A DNA stretch of 64,000 bases, from positions 2,947,501 to 3,011,500 of the forward strand of contig JAPNXP010000016.1 in the NCBI GenBank assembly GCA_028753945.1, given 5' to 3'. This document shows positions 35,301 through 46,265 of the stretch, piece after piece. Numbering within the stretch: the first letter of the stretch is position 1; each line of letters begins with the position of its first letter. The stretch is from Hexactinellida sp. DTS-2022. Lineage: Eukaryota; Porifera; Hexactinellida. The translations under genes were made by a program, and so were the position numbers. The notes under the pieces are model-generated. The model searched no databases and had not been told where the DNA came from. It saw only the letters and a program-made list of their open reading frames with translations.

Positions 35301-36121
35301 GTTATTCCGGCTAGTGGCATGGATGGATTGTTGGTTATATACAAAGTTTCAAGGTTATTTATGCCAATGAAAGCATTTGGATGCACGGAACTTAAAATAT
35401 TCTCCTTAAGTGACATGGTTAATAGATTTCCTAAACCCTCAAATGTGCAAGATTCCAACTCATGAATGCTATTTCCGTTCAATTCCAGTTTTGTGAGTTC
35501 ACTTAGTCCTTTAAACGATCCTGCTTTTACCCCAGTTATGCCTCCTTCCCTCCATTGTAAGTACTTCAGTTTATCCAGCCCTCCGAATATTGTGTGATTA
35601 ATAACTCGACTCGGTTCATCTACTATCTGTGACTTATACACATAGATTCTCGTAAGTTGTTTATTTTGTGTGAAAAATGGAAAGAAATCAGTGCGCAAGC
35701 GCTGAACTTCGAATCTTAGCAAGTTCGGGAAGAATGCGAAGAAGTTAACTTGTTTTATTGTTATCTGATTCCTTTCCAGATACAAATAAATCAGATAGTT
35801 ATTAATCGTGTGAGTTTCCACAAATAATTCAACGTTGACACTATTGTATATTTTCAGGTAAGTTATGGAGTCAGGTAAACTAATGTTCAATGTTATACCC
35901 GCTCCTTGTGAGTAAACGTTAATTCTTAAATTCGTAATTCCAGCATTTAAAGACGATGCAATCGCATAATGTATTAAAGTTTCGTCAGCTGTCCTTATAT
36001 CACAAGAAAGATACACCCCAGTTTGTGCACACGTTATGGAACTATTCACCCTCGAAAATGCAAAGAAACTCAATAGGAATGCAAACAAGAAGACAGTTGC
36101 GTATATGTTGAACTTATTCAT
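32309..36121 (-). CDS. LRR-EGF single-pass membrane protein, 18 calcium-binding EGF repeats
   Basis: An intronless frame of 1270 residues. It has a hydrophobic signal peptide (about 1-27), a leucine-rich-repeat domain (about 60-330) and an LRR C-terminal cap with CTCDTEW. EGF repeats start at 402 with an ICSDINEC type. Sixteen near-identical 40-residue units follow (DINECLLTNGNC, then GSYECSCLTGY), and a final EGF with NNGGCHHTC. The transmembrane helix is at about 1177-1207 and the cytoplasmic tail of about 63 residues ends HNHPVGETSI. The DINEC/GSYxCxC pattern is the known calcium-binding EGF signature, implying a rigid extracellular rod. This suggests a cell-surface receptor or adhesion protein; ligand unknown and no named orthologue recognised. 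It is divergent from its paralogue at 40449-42557. N-glycosylation motifs (NCT, NFS) recur in each unit. Confidence 0.93.
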   Translation of the reverse strand: MNKFNIYATVFLFAFLLSFFAFSRVNSSITCAQTGVYLSCDIRTADETLIHYAIASSLNAGITNLRINVYSQGAGITLNISLPDSITYLKIYNSVNVELFVETHTINNYLIYLYLERNQITIKQVNFFAFFPNLLRFEVQRLRTDFFPFFTQNKQLTRIYVYKSQIVDEPSRVINHTIFGGLDKLKYLQWREGGITGVKAGSFKGLSELTKLELNGNSIHELESCTFEGLGNLLTMSLKENILSSVHPNAFIGINNLETLYITNNPSMPLAGITVLKNLKQLHVDRIESMHLFPENIQQLNKLTTLSLKYVQFNCTCDTEWISKLSSFGITVSTTDSTCVNVNDGRRVDDSSLYNSCGTRSYQCFNKSIECVGESWNRVDTVDGCECVYSNVSYSASEICSDINECEDSAICQGNCTNTPGSYKCSCLEGFYNENDTLCSDINECLFTNGNCTHNCTNAIGSYECSCLTGYQLHNLSDCVDINECLLTNGNCTHNCTNVIGSYECSCLTGYQQQNFSDCVDINECLLTNGNCTHNCTNVIGSYECSCLTGYQLHNLSDCVDINECLLTNGNCTHNCTNVIGSYECSCLTGYQQQNFSDCVDINECLLTNGNCTHNCTNVIGSYECSCLIGYQQHNLSDCVDINECLLTNGNCTHNCTNVIGSYECSCLIGYQQQNFSDCVDINECLLTNGNCTHNCTNVIGSYECSCLIGYQQHNLSDCVDINECLLTNGNCTHNCTNVIGSYECSCLTGYQQQNFSDCVDINECLLTNGNCTHNCTNVIGSYECSCLTGYQQQNFSDCVDINECLLTNGNCTHNCTNVIGSYECSCLTGYQQQNFSDCVDINECLLTNGNCTHNCTNVIGSYECSCLTGYQLHNLSDCVDINECLLTNGNCTHNCTNVIGSYECSCLTGYQQQNFSDCVDINECLLTNGNCSHNCSNVIGSYECSCLTGYQLHNLSDCVDINECLLTNGNCTHNCTNVIGSYECSCLTGYQQQNFSDCVDINECLLTNGNCTHNCTNVIGSYECSCLTGYQQQNFSDCVDINECLLTNGNCSHNCTNVIGSYECSCLTGYQQQNFSDCVDINECLLTNGNCSHNCSNVIGSYECSCFQGYFKNSSTDCFLPDPCHSNNGGCHHTCTHTIYGHACSCVEGFKVSALNFSHCDTDLNVGTEQLNASTKALYVLLFLSFIFIVTIILLFLFILLIFLHLRSQILKQKSTRTPKSLSLAEMDRIKQRASTHHVPPSTDAADSKKQSGEKDLTFHNHPVGETSI
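32762..34801. repeat. EGF-domain coding tandem array, exact 120-bp period
   Basis: Seventeen consecutive units with strict 120-bp period (40 codons) encode EGF repeats. Most copies differ by only a few bases in a short variable segment (QQQNF, QLHNL or QQHNL before SDC). The opposite strand is also stop-free across the array, giving a spurious 681-codon frame at 32784-34829. Confidence 0.95.
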
Positions 36122-36166
36122 GATTGCTGTGTTTGGAAAGTATAAATCTTATCGCTAAACAGTCAA

Positions 36167-36172
36167 TTTATA
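36167..36172 (-). promoter_or_regulatory. TATA-like box of the 18-EGF gene
   Basis: TATAAA in the context 'agtataaattgactgtt' lies 51 nt before the ATG, followed by a second 'gataagatttatactttc'. The same arrangement and spacing occur before the paralogue. Function is inferred from conservation only. Confidence 0.5.
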
Positions 36173-36179
36173 CTAGAGG

Positions 36180-39100
36180 GATATTATTATAAAGATTTCC
36201 ACTGTTTAATTAATTTATCCAACATACACGCTAAAAGCTAAAAGCTTCCATTAACTAATTATTTAACTATTTCCCAAAATGTATTATGCTATTAACATCA
36301 AAAATGGAGCACATAGTCATAGAATAACAGTATCAGGAGTAGTTTTAAACAAATTACCTCTAAATATATTTTCGCATATAAAAGCAATTGGGAATACCAT
36401 CCAATAATTAATAAATTTGTAAATATACATAAGTATTCTCTCTAGTATTATAAAATTTAACGAACAAATAAATATTTTCAGAAAGTTATTTTATGATCCT
36501 AAGCTTATAATTGTGTAGGAATCTTAGAAATAAATTATTGAATTCTCCAGTGAATACCGTAACAGGTAAATCTCTCAAAGCGGCACCCATCGGGAGAATG
36601 ATTTTGTGCTGCTTCTCGGAGGTTGCCGCTACTCGGAGGTACCGTTTTGAGAGGTTTACCTGTATACTCGAATAATCGCTTCCAAAGTAGCAAATAAAAT
36701 ATATTACCGCTGCCCGGACTAAACATCTTTATCTATAAAATTAAAACTCGATTGTTGTGTATTTGTGTGTTTGTATGTTTGTCCAGATTGTATTAAAGTG
36801 ATGGGGGAATAGAAACCGCATTTATAATTGAGATAGAGACTAACTTAAACAAGTATGCTGATTTTGAATTTCGCATTACGAATTCTAATATGAGCATTTG
36901 TTGTTGTTAATTTTACAAATAGGTAAACAAATAAATAAAAATTCAAAATCAACCTAGAAGTTTGCTTTCAACGGGTATTATAGGTAAACAAGTATGCTAG
37001 ACACTAATTTCGCATTTTAAAATTTATGATATGAATATTTATTGTTGTTTATTTATAGCATCTGACTGCACACTAATTAAGAAAGCGAATAGTGGAAATT
37101 AAGAGGACTGTTGCTTAATTAGTGAACCATTTTTTTCTGCCATGGTGGAATAAATTCCTGTTTTGTCTGGGATTTTCAGCCTCTAACTAACATCGTAAGT
37201 CTGTCCATATATTTATGGACTCTATGCACTTTAATAGTACTTGCGATATTGAGTTGATTAGAAAACGAATCTCTTTCGGTTTTAGAGCTTCAACGAGCTT
37301 TCTACTTGCGTGAATAATAATCGGGTCAGTTGATAATCCATTACTCTACACCAACTGTATTTTCAAACTATATCTTTTCATAAAAGTATTTTATTGGTAT
37401 GTAGTATGCACCCTATAAAACTGATCCAATGGGACAAACATATTATTTGTGTTAAAAATATACAGTATAACCTCGTCAATACGCACACCAAGGGGCCGTC
37501 AATTGTGAACTCCTTAACTTTATTCTGGGAAATAGAAAGACTGAGATCCACAAAGAGCTCTAAAACACAATAAAATTTCAGATGTACTGAAAATATGTAT
37601 TTCCCAGAATAAAGATGAATTATTCTCGAATTAACTCCATTTGTGCACTATAAAAGTATGGGAAAATTCCAAAAATACTCAAGTTTTAAAAAAAATTCCA
37701 AATATACTCAACTTTTTACTGATACTCAAATATAAAACTAGATCTTTCCGAATCTACTCAAGTTTTTCAAAATAATTCCAATTCTACTCAAGTTTTTCAG
37801 AATAATTCCAATTCTGCTCAAGTTTTTTCAATAAATTCCAAATCTACTCAACTTTTTAGTAAATTCACAGATCTACTCAAGTTTAGAAAGGCTATATTTA
37901 GTCTATCTTATATATTAAATCACAATGTTTTTGTGTTTGTTTGTTTGTTTGTGTGTTCAGAATTGATTGAGGAACTGGTAAAAGCTACAGACCTAAAATT
38001 TGGCAGTGGGGTGGGGAATACTGTATGTACAAACAAGTTCAATATCTAAAAAGATATTCACATAGATCTTCCATCACAAAAGGTGTCAAAACCTTTAGCC
38101 AAATAAATTCGAGGGTTGTTCCAGTATGGATTAGCAGCTAGCATTCAATTATACTAATTGAATGCTTTAGTGTCTGTCAAATGTTAAGCGTGCAATATGG
38201 AATACTGAGACAGTAAATCTAATTGATCGAGAGGAAGTTCAGGCATCTAATCAGTTATTTGTGTTCTGTCTGTCTAGCCATACATTTATAACCATTGTGT
38301 TATTTGATATCAAATATTTATCAATCAATACAATAACTTCTCCACATCCCAAAGTTAGGGGTCCACTGGTACAGTTTCTTAGTGATATTTAATTTTTTAT
38401 TTGAATTGGTATATTATTATACACGGACAAGCTTATATATCTAGAAAATTATCTGTTCAAATTTGCATAAATATCCAAATTATTTAATCTGTCCTTATAG
38501 AAACCTGTAGCTAGGATGAACGGATATAAATAGACAGCTAGCGGCCACAAATCAAGAACGACATTTAATTTGAAAAGGAACATGCTTGAAATACAAGCGA
38601 GGGCCGCAGGCTCGAGTACAAGTTGTAAGGACGCGCGTAGAGCAGACGAGCAGATTGTACTAATAAATATTTTATGTGGTTGGGATCTCCATACTAGTTT
38701 CAATAATCCAATAAAACTTGAGTATATTCGGAATAATCCAATAAAACTTGAGTATATTTGGAATAATTCAATAAAACTTGAGTATATTTGGAATAATCCA
38801 ATAAAACTTGAGTATATTTGGAATAATCCGGTAAAACTTGAGTATATTTGGAAAAACTTGAGTATATTTACAAATTAGTTGAGTATTGTTGAGTATATTT
38901 GGAATTTTTTTAAAAACTTGAGTATTTTTGGAATTTTCCCATAAAAGTATTCATTGATAATCTTACCATAAATTCCCAATCTCCAAAATTAATAATGCAA
39001 TGGATGTATTGCATGTGGAGAAACATTTCACGAATTAATAACTTAAAAGCTGCTCGTCCGCGCTACGCGCGTTCTTACAACTTATTTACTCCTATTTAGT

Positions 39101-40390
39101 CATATTTCCCCATTTATTCCTTTTCATTATGTTTGCTGTATTTGTCCATTCAATTAACCAAATGGCATTAGTCTATCATTCTGATAATCTTACTTGATTC
39201 ATTCTTTTTGTCTTTTCATATTCAATTATTGTTTAAGAAATTATCTACAATAGCTAGTAGAACCTCGTTTAGATTTCCGGTTACTATTTCAGTCTCCTTC
39301 AATCACTTAAAAAAATAAACACGTAATACGAATTCCGGTTAAGGAGTTCACATTTGACGGCCCCTTGGTGTGCGTTTGACGAGGTTATACTGTATATTTT
39401 TAACACAAATAATATGTTTGTCCCATTGGATCAGTTATATAGGGTCATACATACTACATACCAATAAAATACTTTTATGTAAAATTATAGTTTGGAAATA
39501 CAGTTGGTGAGAGAATTGGATTATCAACTGTCCGATTATTATTCATGCAGGTAGAAAGTTCGTTGATGCGCTAAAACCGAAATAAATTCGTTTGCTAATC
39601 AACTCAATATCGCAAGTACTGTTAAAGTGCACAGAGTCCATAAATATATAGACAGACTTACGATGTTTGTTAGATGGTGAAAAATCTAAGACAAAACATG
39701 AATTTATTCCACCATGGCAAATAAAATCATTTATTGTACATTAATCAAGCAACTGTCCCTTTAATTTCCACTATACGCTGTCTTAATTAGTGTGCAGTCA
39801 AATGCTATAATATAAATTAGTGACCCCAACCTTTATAATATGTATGTGAATATTTTCCAAATTACCAATATTTTATTAATGTTCGAGAATTCAATATCAC
39901 TTGTTATTACATTTTATTTATTGTAGTCGGCTGAAAATCAAATTGAGTCTTATATTGGATAAAGATGTTTAGTTCGAGCAGCGGTAATATATTTTATTTG
40001 ATACTTTGGAAGCGATTATTCGAGTATACACGGAATTCTTTGGAGAATTAATAATTTATATCCAAGATTACATGCACAATTATAAGCTTTTAGGATCATA
40101 AAATAACTTTTCTGACAGTATTTATTTGTTCGGTAAAAGTTTATGTTACAAGATAGAATACTTATGTATAATTACAATTTCATTCATTATTGGATGGTAT
40201 TCCTAATTGCTTTTATATGCGAAAATATATTTAGCGGTAACTTTGTTTAAAACTCCTGATACTGTTATTCAATGTGTTCCATTTTTGAGGTGAATAACAT
40301 TAACAAAATTGGGAATTGTTAAATAACTAGTAAATTAAGATTTAGCGTAATGTTAGATAAATTAATTAAACAGTGGAAATCTATTATACT
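36180..40390. other. Shared upstream region of the two divergent LRR-EGF genes
   Basis: About 4.2 kb without credible exons. The outer parts are inverted copies of each other. The central spacer (about 37900-38690) is unique to one copy and includes a repeat also seen near 44261-44400 ('ggaactggta' plus 'agctaca'). MITEs are at 36563-36662, 37518-37613 and 39252-39395. A minisatellite of about 32 bp ('ccaataaaacttgagtatat') fills 38705-38880. Confidence 0.75.
39252..39395. repeat. MITE, 'AGTAGAACCTCGTT' family, in right palindrome arm
   Basis: Runs from 'agtagaacctcgtttagatt' to 'tgacgaggttatactgta'. The left arm keeps only one end of it (about 37461-37510) before a different palindromic insertion. 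The element was therefore probably present before the arms separated and was later damaged on the left. Confidence 0.75.
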
Positions 40391-40397
40391 CCTCAAG

Positions 40398-40403
40398 TAT
40401 AAA
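40398..40403 (+). promoter_or_regulatory. TATA-like box of the 4-EGF gene
   Basis: TATAAA within 'caagtataaattgactgttg' lies 51 nt before the ATG at 40449, identical in spacing to the divergent paralogue. The block 'cgataagatttatactttc' downstream is also conserved. Confidence 0.5.
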
Positions 40404-40448
40404 TTGACTGTTGAACGATAAGATTTATACTTTCAAAACACAACAGTC

Positions 40449-42557
40449 ATGAATAAGTTCAACATAGACGCATCGGTCCTGTTTGTATTCCTATTGAGCT
40501 TCTTAGCATTTTCGAGTGCGCCAGACCCCGTAGAATGTAGATCTAGTCAATCTGGTGGAATCATTCTTTCATGTGCCATAAGTACCAATGACGAAACTGT
40601 AATACATAATGATATCGCATCGATGATTGAACCTGCAAATACGAAGTTAGAGATTAACGTTTACAACGAAGGAGCGGGTATAACATTGAACATTAGTTTA
40701 CCAGACAACATAACTGGGTTGACTATAGTCAATAGAGCCGGGGCTAATGCAAAAGTTTTTGTGGAAACTTATACGGTTAATAACCATTTGATTCAGTTGA
40801 ATCTGAAATACCATCAGATAACAATCAAACAAGTGAACTTTCTCGCATTCTTTCCGAACTTGCAAAAATTCGATGCTAATAATTTGCGCACTGATTTCTT
40901 TCCATTTTTCACACAAAATAAACAACTTACGAGTATCTCTGTGTATACGTCACAGATAGAAGATGTGCCGAGTCGATTCATTAATGACACAATATTCGGA
41001 GGGCTGGATAAACTGGAGTACTTACGATGGAGGGAAGGAGACATAACTGGGATAAAAGCAGGATCGTTTAAAGGACTGAGTGAGCTCACAGAAATAGAAT
41101 TATACGATAATAAGATTCAAGAGTTGGAATCATGCACATTTGAAGGATTAGAAAAGCTCGATACCTTGTCATTTTCCAAAAATATGATAAGCATCGTGCA
41201 TCCCAATGCATTCCTCGGATTAAACAACCTTACGAATTTGAGCATATACGACAATCCATCCATGCCACTATCTGCAATAACCGTATTGAAGAGTGTGGAA
41301 GTTCTAAATCTCGGAAAGATCGATCCGATACACATTTTTCCTGAAATCATCCAGCAATTAACTAAGCTCACTAATCTAAGCGTAGACGCTATACAGTTCA
41401 ACTGTACCTGCGATACCGAGTGGATTAGCAAACTGTCCTCCTTTGGGATTACCGTATCTACTACAGGTTCTACTTGTGTGAATGTGAATGATGGTCGTAA
41501 TGTTACCGATTCTACTCTCTATAACAGCTGTGGAGCCCGTAGCTACCAATGCTTCAACAAATCCATTGAGTGTGTGGGAGAGAGCTGGAATAGAGTCGAT
41601 GCTGTAGATGGTTGTGAGTGCGTTTATCCGGATGTATCATACAACGTCAGTGAAATATGTAACGACATCAATGAATGTGAGGACAGTGCCATTTGTCAGG
41701 GGAACTGCACTAACACGCCAGGTTCCTATAAGTGCTCATGTCTAGAAGGATTCTATAATGCGAATGACACTCTTTGTAGCGACATAAATGAATGCCTTCT
41801 GTCTAATGGAAACTGTACGCACAACTGTAGTAACGCAATTGGGTCATATGAATGTTCGTGTCTAACCGGATACCAACAGCATAATTTCTCTGACTGTGTC
41901 GACATAAATGAATGCCTTCTCACCAACGGGAACTGTACGCACAACTGTAGCAACGCAATTGGTTCATATGAATGTTCATGTCTAATCGGGTACCAACAAC
42001 TGGAATTCTCTGATTGTGTCGACATCAATGAATGCATTCTGTCCAACGGAAACTGTTCACATTTCTGTAACAACGCAATAGGATCATATGAATGTTCGTG
42101 TTTCCAAGGATATGTCATGAATGCGTCATCAGAATGCTTTCTCCCGAATCCCTGTCACACCAACAACGGGGGCTGTCACCACAACTGTACACATACCATA
42201 TATGGTCATACGTGTTCCTGCATAGAAGGATTCAAAGTGTCTCCATCGAACTTCAGCCATTGTGATACGGATCTCAATGTAGCGACTGGAGAACTGAATG
42301 CGAACACCAAAACAGCTGCCTTATATGTTCTCCTATTCCTTTGTTTTATTTTCATTGTCACCATCATCCTCATGTTTCTTTTCATACTTCTAGTATTTCT
42401 CCACTTAAGGTCCCAAATACTCAAACTGAAGTCCACTCGCACCCCTACACCTCTCTCCATAGCCGAAATGGATAGGCTCAATCAGAGAGCTTCTATTCAA
42501 TCTGGAGAGAGAGACCTGACCTTCCATAATCATCCTGTCGGTGAAACCTCCATTTAA
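40449..42557 (+). CDS. LRR-EGF single-pass membrane protein, 4 calcium-binding EGF repeats (paralogue)
   Basis: An intronless frame of 702 residues with the same order as the divergent gene. It has a signal peptide (about 1-25), LRR region with a CTCDTEW cap, and four DINEC-type EGF repeats from residue 406. A final NNGGCHHNC EGF, a transmembrane helix (about 622-653) and a 49-residue tail with the same HNHPVGETSI end complete it. The N- and C-terminal parts match closely over their whole length, while the EGF region has 4 rather than 18 units. The tail lacks a stretch (around the HHVPPSTDAADSKK segment of the partner). It is likely a cell-surface receptor or adhesion protein; specific role not recognised. 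The start is supported by the conserved MNKFNI opening and upstream TATA motif. Confidence 0.93.
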   Translation: MNKFNIDASVLFVFLLSFLAFSSAPDPVECRSSQSGGIILSCAISTNDETVIHNDIASMIEPANTKLEINVYNEGAGITLNISLPDNITGLTIVNRAGANAKVFVETYTVNNHLIQLNLKYHQITIKQVNFLAFFPNLQKFDANNLRTDFFPFFTQNKQLTSISVYTSQIEDVPSRFINDTIFGGLDKLEYLRWREGDITGIKAGSFKGLSELTEIELYDNKIQELESCTFEGLEKLDTLSFSKNMISIVHPNAFLGLNNLTNLSIYDNPSMPLSAITVLKSVEVLNLGKIDPIHIFPEIIQQLTKLTNLSVDAIQFNCTCDTEWISKLSSFGITVSTTGSTCVNVNDGRNVTDSTLYNSCGARSYQCFNKSIECVGESWNRVDAVDGCECVYPDVSYNVSEICNDINECEDSAICQGNCTNTPGSYKCSCLEGFYNANDTLCSDINECLLSNGNCTHNCSNAIGSYECSCLTGYQQHNFSDCVDINECLLTNGNCTHNCSNAIGSYECSCLIGYQQLEFSDCVDINECILSNGNCSHFCNNAIGSYECSCFQGYVMNASSECFLPNPCHTNNGGCHHNCTHTIYGHTCSCIEGFKVSPSNFSHCDTDLNVATGELNANTKTAALYVLLFLCFIFIVTIILMFLFILLVFLHLRSQILKLKSTRTPTPLSIAEMDRLNQRASIQSGERDLTFHNHPVGETSI

Positions 42558-42899
42558 TTAAGTTCCAATACCCCCATTCTGTCCCATGGTAATAAGTTAG
42601 CTTCCTAGTGTGTGTGTTTCTCTAATTATAAGTCCCTCTATTATTCTTGTCTTTTCATTTAATCCTTTTGTCTCATATATTCTTGTTTACTACTGTTTGC
42701 TCATTTATTCTTGTTTACTCATTTATTACTCCCTATTTTGTTTTGTTCTTTTAATCAATTAAACTATTTTCATTATCATTTTTCTTTGGAAATGTTACTA
42801 ACACAATTTATATTATTTTATCGGTTCTTTAAATAAGAACCGATTCCGCTTTAAACAAACCCTGGGTCGCAAAAGGTTAATTTATGACATTAATATAAA

Positions 42900-45800
42900 G
42901 ATACATTCAAGTGATTAAATACAAGTTCAAATTTTAACAAGACGAGCCCTTCGGTCTCGGTCGCTTTGCGACGGTTCACCCCTTCACGCCTCAATTGACG
43001 ACCGCTGCGCGGCCTTACTACGCCTTGATTTTAATTATTTAGAATTATACATCTCTGTAGTGTTCCCATAAAGTCCCCTTAATAAGAAAATTCAAAAAGT
43101 TTTGGGAAATTCAAAAACTCCCATTTGTAGCTTAATAAATTTCAGTTGCACGATAAGGATAGCTCAAATCCAAATAATACTAAAGAAAAAACATGCTAGA
43201 ATAGACAAATTATTGATTGGTTAAATGAATTTATTTTCAATCAATCAAATTGCAGCCTCAGAAAATATTTACATTATGCACAGTCTATTTATACTAATTG
43301 ATGAAGTCTTCTTGATGAATTGATGAAGTCTACTAACAAACCCTCGAATTTAATTGGCTAACATATTTTGTCACCTTCAAATGTTAATATTTCTCTTCAA
43401 AAACCAAAGATCGTTGTCGCAGTACTAAATTACCCCTGTATACAAATTTTCAGTTTTCTGGGACTCGTAGTCTTTCCAAGAATTGACAAGATGTACCTAA
43501 CTTTTTCATTCAATTAACAAATTATAACAAATCCTGTTTTGATTATATGATAACCTATTTAATCCCAATATTAATCACATTATTTACATAATCATAGATA
43601 GTTATATTTAGACGCATGACCAAACACTGGTCAATAATTGCAATGATTTTTGGGTCCCAAACGGGTGTTTGATTGTTTGTCCGGAATGTACTAAAGAGAT
43701 GGGAGAATAAAACCCGAATTTATGCCAACTTTCAACGGTTATTATAGGTAAACAAGTATGCTGATTTCGAATTTCGCATTTATACATTCATGATAAGAAT
43801 ATTTATTATTTGTTGTCTACAAAAATAGGTATGTCACGATATATTTGGTCCTGCCGGACCAAAATTAGTACGGACCAAATATATCGTGACAGGTAATCAA
43901 ATGAATTAAAAATCTTTTAGAGAGGTAACCGACCAAAAGCATTTGAACAACAAGAAACTTTTTTCCAGACACAATAAGCTTCTTGTAGCGTATTAACGAC
44001 TTTTTAAACTACTCTGAAATGAATGTAATAATTTTGATATAGTTATTCATCTAGTAACATTGTCATTTTAAGTCATTTTATCCAAAAAACTTACATTGTA
44101 GAACCTCGTTAATAGGAACACCAACAGACGGTAAAATTTGTTCGCTTTTCCGGAGTTCGTATTAACCGGATATCCATTAAATAGCCATTGTAGGGACCTG
44201 GTTTTGTGGAACTGTTTGTTGTATTAACTGTGTTCGTACTAACGAGGTTCTACTGTACCAGTATATTAATTCACTAAGATTTGTTTCATCTTTGTGTGTC
44301 GAGAATTAATTAAGGAACTGGTAAGAGCTACATGCTTGAAAATTCGCAGGGGATCGAAGAATACTGTATCTAGAAATATTATCTAATATCTAAGAAAATA
44401 TTCACATCTTTGATCTGAAAAGATGACAAAACCTTTAGCCAATTGAATTCGAGGATTCTCCCAGCATGGATTAGCAAGTGTGTTATATTATATAATGCTT
44501 AACTGAGATTGTTATTTAATTGGTCAAGAGTTAATTCATTCATGTAATCTGTTATTTGTGTCAGCCTGTCAGGTTTGCATATTGTGAACAAGATTTCGTT
44601 TGCTTATAGCTATTATGAAGATTTTTTTCTATTATAAACAAGCCATATGGTCCCAATTTAGCAATTTACTTAGGGTTTATAAAAAGTTGAGTTCGTTTAT
44701 TATGATTTCTCTCTATTATGAACACAATTTCTTAATATGAAGTATTTCTATTATTAAAACCTCATACACGTATATACTTTATCTGAAATACAGTGCTAGA
44801 AGCCTCGAATTTAATTGGCTAAAAGTTTTATCACCTTTTCAAATCAAAGATGTGAATATTTTCTTAGATATTAGAGCTTATTTCTAGATACAGTATTCTC
44901 ATCCCCCTAGCGAATTTCAAGCGTATAGCTCTTTCCAGTACCTCAATCAATTCTCGACAAACAAATATTATACAAATATTTGTGATTTATTATATAAGAT
45001 TGGATAAAATGACTTAAAATCATAAGTGTATTAAATTAATTTCTATAGCAAAAAATATTTAAAGTAATTTCAGAGTAGCTTAAACAGCCGTTAATACGCT
45101 ACAAGAAGCTTGTTGTGTCTGGAAAAAATCCTGTTGTTCAAATTCTTTTGGTTGGTTAGTGTAAGTATGTGATAAATTGGAACTATGATAATCCACAGCT
45201 GTAGAGTCTAACTATTGTGCAAGCACATACACAATTATTACAAATTAAATTAACAAACTTTCTAGGTATTACGATAACAACCAATTAAATTAACAACTCT
45301 CCAGGTATTACGATAACAACCAATGAGGTAGATTGGCATTCTCACATTACCTAAGTAAAATATAAATTCTGTGGAGTTAAATTGTATTTCAAAACAAATA
45401 AATCTGAACAATAAAATGGCATTCGGGAAATAGAATGGCACAACAACAAATGCAGGAGTTTAGATTAAAGATTAATAAATAGTTTTGGAGCTTCTAATTA
45501 AATTGATTAAAGTCTCGGTTGGGCATTATATAATGCACACTTAATTGGTCGAGACTATATTCACGCATTCAATCAGTTATTTGTGTCAGGTCTGCTTATT
45601 GTGAACAAGATTCCGTTTGCTGAATACTTATGAAGATTTATTATTATAAACAAGCCCTATGGTCCCAATTTAACTTAATTAATAAATAATACACTTACAT
45701 ATAGTTTGTATAAAGTTGAGTTCGCTTATCGTGAAGTCTCTCTATTATGAATACAATTTTATATCCCTTGAATGTGCACATTAATTTACACCTTGAGGTG

Positions 45801-46265
45801 ATGATGACATTGTCGAAAGAATGAGTTTTTATAATTTGTGAATTTGTTATTTCCAGCATGCACAAAAACAATTTACAGTAGAGCCTCTGAACAACGGGCA
45901 CCTTGGGACCGGAACCGTTGTCCGTTATTTAGAGGTTGCTTTTCTATTAGACATATGCTAAATAAATAAATCCGTGCCACGAGGGTTGTCCGTTATTTAG
46001 AGGTTGTCCGCTATTTGGAGTGTCCGTTATGGGAGGCTCCACTGTAATCCGACACAAATATAATATCCCAATGAGCGTCGTATAATGGAAATTTATATTC
46101 TGGAATTCTATAATCCGACACAAATTTCCTGTCCCAACGAATGTCGGATCAGGCAGGTTCTGCTGTATACTATAGACTAGTATCTTATTTAGGCAACAAA
46201 CACCTTACAGTAGGGATATCATATATAGCTAGCTTATGATGTCATTATTAAATTAGTTAGAAAAC
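42900..46265. other. Gene-free region with several mobile elements
   Basis: No exon supported. About 42945-43360 repeats 30960-31500 in the same orientation, including 'cttcggtctcggtcgct' and 'tttcagttgcacgataagg'. A small hairpin is at about 43836-43905 ('cacgatatatttggtcc', inverted). A MITE is at 44097-44257. An inverted-repeat element spans about 44261-45005, with 'ttagccaattgaattcgagg' facing 'cctcgaatttaattggctaa'. Further MITEs are at 45876-46044 ('cagtagagcctctgaa') and about 46048-46167 ('taatccgacacaaat'). Confidence 0.7.

Larger units (their letters stand above)
31975..37900. repeat. Left arm of a large imperfect palindrome
   Basis: This arm holds the 18-EGF gene and its flanks. 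It matches, inverted, about 38690-42900. Examples are the shared 3' flank 'gaagctaacttattaccatg', the promoter regions, 'ggaataaattcctgttttgtc' near 37150 against 39690, and the 'aaattcc...actcaag' minisatellite (37660-37890 against 38690-38945). It is longer than the right arm, mainly because of extra EGF repeats. It also holds a MITE at 36563-36662 absent from the right arm and a palindromic insertion near 37518-37613. Confidence 0.88.
38690..42900. repeat. Right arm of the large imperfect palindrome
   Basis: Inverted counterpart of about 31975-37900, holding the 4-EGF paralogue. Similarity continues past both gene ends: promoter side to the central spacer, and 3' side through 'ttcttgtcttttcatttaat' and 'actccctattttgtttt'. 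Coding divergence between the arms shows these are two paralogues, not a simple assembly echo. Confidence 0.85.
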
